Shown: piece after piece, positions 63,101 to 64,000 of the stretch
How the letters are laid out: every line of letters begins with the position of its first letter
Position numbering within the stretch: the first letter of the stretch is position 1
Assembly: GCF_958295425.1 (NCBI RefSeq)
Contig: NC_081143.1
Span: forward strand, 18,576,686-18,640,685
Direction: 5' to 3'
From: Solea solea
Lineage: Eukaryota; Chordata; Actinopteri; Pleuronectiformes; Soleidae
DNA length: 64,000 nucleotides
The notes under the pieces: generated by a model
What the model was told of the DNA's origin: nothing
Database searches by the model: none
The model's input: only the letters and a program-made list of their open reading frames with translations
Position numbers and translations under genes: made by a program

Positions 63101-63838
63101 ATATCGGTTTTGAGCATCATTTGTATTTAACACATCACAAGGAAAAGGCTTCAAAACATTCTGCAAATGTGTCAAGCCACCACAAAACTATCTAAGATGA
63201 CCCATCTGTGGTTCCCTTGCCAGTTTTTGGTAAATGCCTGCCGTAAACATAAAGACGTTGCCTTCTAACATGTTTATGATTCGTTAAGACGAGTCACACG
63301 GCCGACACAATAAAGGATTATGCAGTTTGACCTTTCTGAGAAGGCTCTGATCTCCCAAAGGTCCAGCTCCTCCTCAGCCACCCACGTCTCTATCACCACT
63401 GGGCCCGTCTGCTTGGCAGGCTCAGGCTTCTTCGGTCGCAAGGCACTGGAGCGCAACCCCTTCCTCTGAGGCGTGTGGGTTTCTAGGACGGCGGACAGAA
63501 GACTGAATTAAAGACTGTTTGAATATTTGATTTGGTGCGTTAGGCAGAAGAAAATACACATTGTGTTACCATCTTCAACAACATTTAAAGAAAAGCGCAA
63601 CGCAACTGAGTGATTGACACAAAAAAAGAAGAGACTTTTTATGTAACTTTTTGAGTGTCTCTTTCTCAGTGGGTCTCTTTTCAGTTTCAGGAGTGGAATT
63701 AAAACTCACCTTTCGGGGTCTCTGGCACTCCAAGCGGACAAATGATTTTGCGAATGCAGTACTCCGAGCGAATGCCATAGGGTCCCACGTCCCGGCGCTT
63801 GATGATCTCCGTGGTGGTGATTTCAGTGTCTGATGTCT
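45066..63838 (-). CDS. bptf: bptf gene, 3' part: twenty exons for about 1,089 C-terminal residues (nucleosome-remodeling factor subunit BPTF)
   Basis: Twenty minus-strand exons join in frame (3,272 nt) and follow the order of human BPTF: the [15 protein letters not shown] and [17 protein letters not shown] blocks, VTFQQNKNF and [10 protein letters not shown], the Gln/Thr/Pro-rich middle with [17 protein letters not shown] and [10 protein letters not shown], the coiled EEL/KRR region, two PHD fingers and a bromodomain, ending [15 protein letters not shown] is the scaffold of the NURF remodeler with SNF2L; the second PHD finger binds H3K4me3 and the bromodomain acetylated histone. The cage aromatics (EELYCIC, TPYDE, FYIG, NWYHG) and the bromodomain Asn (RYYNPSD) are visible. 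The N-terminal half (DDT domain, first PHD finger) lies beyond the right edge. Confidence 0.96.
45380..45401. repeat. poly(T) run
   Basis: About 22 consecutive T in the bptf last intron; it reads poly(A) on the transcribed strand. Confidence 0.8.
45886..45912. repeat. (AAT)n microsatellite
   Basis: About eight AAT units followed by an A run in the bptf last intron. Confidence 0.8.
47159..47345 (-). CDS. bptf: bptf exon (bromodomain core)
   Basis: 187 nt: [40 protein letters not shown] (Asn for acetyl-lysine) and [14 protein letters not shown] plus a split Arg. Read past the donor, the frame stops at once (SR then TAA), so an intron-retaining end would give a protein ending FKASR. Confidence 0.97.
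48666..48925 (-). repeat. dispersed repeat of unassigned family, copy B (bptf intron)
   Basis: It is the inverted partner of 30042-30303: on the minus strand it has the same ordered phrases, without the extra middle segment. It lies between the two bromodomain exons. Confidence 0.6.
49011..49095 (-). CDS. bptf: bptf exon (bromodomain start)
   Basis: 85 nt: [20 protein letters not shown] and YRVIKEPM, helix Z and the ZA loop with the WPF shelf. Donor gtgagt. Confidence 0.97.
49954..50146 (-). CDS. bptf: bptf exon (second C-terminal PHD finger, H3K4me3 reader)
   Basis: 193 nt: [20 protein letters not shown] and [15 protein letters not shown] complete the finger, with the cage Tyr and Trp in place. 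The helical linker [17 protein letters not shown] leads to the bromodomain. Confidence 0.97.
50630..50652. repeat. (TACTG)n short tandem repeat in a bptf intron
   Basis: Four to five TACTG units. Confidence 0.8.
50768..50941 (-). CDS. bptf: bptf exon (first C-terminal PHD finger, start of second)
   Basis: 174 nt: [20 protein letters not shown] and [14 protein letters not shown] complete one C4HC3 PHD finger; [14 protein letters not shown] begins the next. Acceptor cttaag. Confidence 0.97.
51479..51804 (-). CDS. bptf: bptf exon (coiled coil and start of first C-terminal PHD finger)
   Basis: 326 nt: [20 protein letters not shown], an Ala/His-rich linker, [10 protein letters not shown], the basic KSKKKKM stretch (likely NLS), then [16 protein letters not shown], the first zinc ligands of the PHD finger. 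Confidence 0.96.
52187..52412 (-). CDS. bptf: bptf exon ([19 protein letters not shown])
   Basis: 226 nt: the helical Lys/Glu/Arg-rich region running to [13 protein letters not shown], matching human BPTF. Donor gtataa, acceptor gtccag. Confidence 0.96.
52413..55137. other. bptf intron (3.2 kb, with the segment to 55614), no gene seen
   Basis: Unique non-coding DNA; short ORFs only. Confidence 0.6.
55138..55340. repeat. teleost LINE/SINE-tail fragment with A-rich tract
   Basis: 'aatacattttatttggaggcgcctctctgggcac' resembles a common fish repeat tail ('ttttatttgtatagcgc'), followed by an AAATA-rich run. Orientation uncertain. Confidence 0.4.
55581..55600. repeat. (CA)10 / (TG)10 microsatellite beside a bptf splice donor
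   Basis: On the transcribed strand it reads (TG)10, starting 15 nt after the exon ending at 55615. Confidence 0.9.
55615..55697 (-). CDS. bptf: bptf exon ([16 protein letters not shown])
   Basis: 83 nt: [20 protein letters not shown] then AEREENQ and a split Arg. Its donor gtttgt is followed within 15 nt by a (TG)10 run. Confidence 0.95.
56040..56201 (-). CDS. bptf: bptf exon ([15 protein letters not shown] coiled coil)
   Basis: 54 codons, phase 0: [20 protein letters not shown], then a Gln/Lys-rich helix to SQSDIIQKQ. Donor gtgtgt. Confidence 0.95.
56435..56548 (-). CDS. bptf: bptf exon ([11 protein letters not shown])
   Basis: 38 codons, phase 0: [20 protein letters not shown] then [10 protein letters not shown], matching human [13 protein letters not shown]. 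Donor gtgact. Confidence 0.95.
56549..57590. other. bptf intron (1.0 kb), no gene seen
   Basis: Unique AT-rich DNA; no repeat family recognised. Confidence 0.6.
57591..57874 (-). CDS. bptf: bptf exon (Pro/Gln/Thr-rich)
   Basis: 284 nt: [20 protein letters not shown] through [12 protein letters not shown]. Low-complexity. Phase 1 in and 0 out fits neighbours. Donor gtagga, acceptor ccacag. Confidence 0.9.
58110..58350 (-). CDS. bptf: bptf exon ([15 protein letters not shown])
   Basis: 241 nt: [40 protein letters not shown] and FTPLAS, very close to human. Donor gtatag. Confidence 0.96.
58530..58747 (-). CDS. bptf: bptf exon (TQIIRGQ ... LAQLTQLTQ)
   Basis: 218 nt: [20 protein letters not shown], an Ala/Gly/Thr-rich stretch, then [17 protein letters not shown]. 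Donor gttggt, acceptor ttccag. Confidence 0.95.
58857..58971 (-). CDS. bptf: bptf exon ([14 protein letters not shown])
   Basis: 115 nt: [20 protein letters not shown] through [10 protein letters not shown], matching human BPTF. Donor gtattt, acceptor ctctag. Confidence 0.95.
59187..59317 (-). CDS. bptf: bptf exon ([17 protein letters not shown])
   Basis: 131 nt: [13 protein letters not shown] and [15 protein letters not shown] are close to human BPTF. Acceptor ctgcag, donor gtatgt. Confidence 0.95.
59318..62023. other. bptf intron (2.7 kb), no gene seen
   Basis: It contains AT-rich unique DNA and a short inverted 'cgccccctttc/aaagggggcg' pair near 59858-59896. No exons recognised. Confidence 0.6.
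62024..62173 (-). CDS. bptf: bptf exon ([13 protein letters not shown] ... NMPASQGG)
   Basis: 150 nt, GT-AG bounded, phases fit both neighbours. The sequence ([20 protein letters not shown]) is low-complexity and not found in the human isoform I remember, so it may be a less conserved or alternatively used exon. Confidence 0.85.
62507..62732 (-). CDS. bptf: bptf exon (KRLEQKP ... [10 protein letters not shown])
   Basis: 226 nt: a Thr/Ser/Pro-rich stretch followed by [19 protein letters not shown], conserved in BPTF. Donor gtacaa. Confidence 0.94.
62985..63024 (-). CDS. bptf: bptf exon (40 nt, [13 protein letters not shown])
   Basis: Acceptor ttaaag, donor gtaagt. Thirteen codons plus one base bridge RAFSER and KRLEQK in frame. 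Confidence 0.92.
63332..63482 (-). CDS. bptf: bptf exon ([15 protein letters not shown] block)
   Basis: 151 nt: [20 protein letters not shown], then [20 protein letters not shown] to RAFSE plus a split Arg. Donor gtcaaa, acceptor cctag. Confidence 0.93.
63710..63838 (-). CDS. bptf: bptf exon, first in window ([14 protein letters not shown] block)
   Basis: 129 nt: [18 protein letters not shown] through [12 protein letters not shown], very close to human BPTF. The acceptor is taken as 'gctacag' at 63839 because the homologous protein continues ...E-T-S there; the frame also stays open further upstream, so this boundary is less sure than the donor gtgagt. Confidence 0.8.
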
Positions 63839-64000
63839 CTGTAGCAATGAGTGGGGATAGGGCTGGGTTGGTATGGTGATGAGGAGGAAAGCCCGAGAAG
63901 ATGGAGGAAATACACTCCAACTATTTCACACAGTGACACGCGCGGCTGTCATTTTTGCAGACAGACAGTTTCTTTGGGCAAACAAAGGGATGAGGAGAAC
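63839..64000. other. bptf upstream intron (part)
   Basis: The minus-strand frame stays open for a short way but has no BPTF similarity, so it is taken as intron. The gene continues past the right edge. Confidence 0.5.

Overview
The window is vertebrate nuclear DNA, almost certainly from a ray-finned (teleost) fish. Genes are split into short exons with GT-AG introns, the background is AT-rich, and the interspersed repeats are of teleost type (Tc1-like transposons, hAT elements and their MITEs, TTAA-flanked MITEs, an L1/Tx1-like LINE, L2-like LINE tails). Protein matches below were recognised by eye from family knowledge; no database search was run.

Layout. (1) 1-24.3 kb, minus strand: the 5' part of smurf2 (HECT E3 ubiquitin ligase). 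Only three small coding exons lie here (24185-24236, 4756-4794, 3008-3116), with a 19.4-kb first intron full of transposon remnants; the rest of the gene runs off the left edge. (2) 25.9-32.7 kb, minus strand: a complete importin-alpha gene of the KPNA2/KPNA7 subfamily, called kpna2 from synteny, with ten coding exons, 520 codons and a 5' non-coding exon. (3) 32955-33027, plus strand: an intact tRNA-Arg(CCG) gene about 300 bp upstream of kpna2. (4) 34.1-39.5 kb, plus strand: the homolog of human C17orf58, a predicted secreted protein with a C-terminal netrin-like (NTR/UPF0450) module, five coding exons and 400 codons. (5) 39.5-42 kb: intergenic DNA with a broken Tc1-like transposon and a polypurine tract. 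(6) 42-64 kb, minus strand: the 3' part of bptf, the large subunit of the NURF chromatin remodeler. Twenty coding exons give about 1,089 C-terminal residues, ending in two PHD fingers and a bromodomain; the gene continues past the right edge.

The order smurf2 - kpna2 - tRNA-Arg - c17orf58 - bptf matches genes that lie together on human 17q24, so this is a conserved syntenic block and not a gene cluster with one shared function. BPTF reads H3K4me3 and acetylated histones in the nucleus, importin-alpha carries NLS cargo into the nucleus, SMURF2 ubiquitinates TGF-beta/BMP pathway proteins, and C17orf58 is probably extracellular.

I see no new defence or mobile system. The points most worth following up are: an importin-alpha that has lost two of its NLS-groove tryptophans (equivalents of Trp184 and Trp273) while keeping the other four; a 97%-identical inverted pair of Tc1-like end fragments bracketing the 39-nt smurf2 exon 2, a layout that favours circRNA or in-frame exon skipping; a GC-AG intron in kpna2; a tRNA gene that may be conserved in position between fish and human; and a possible alternative terminal exon of bptf.
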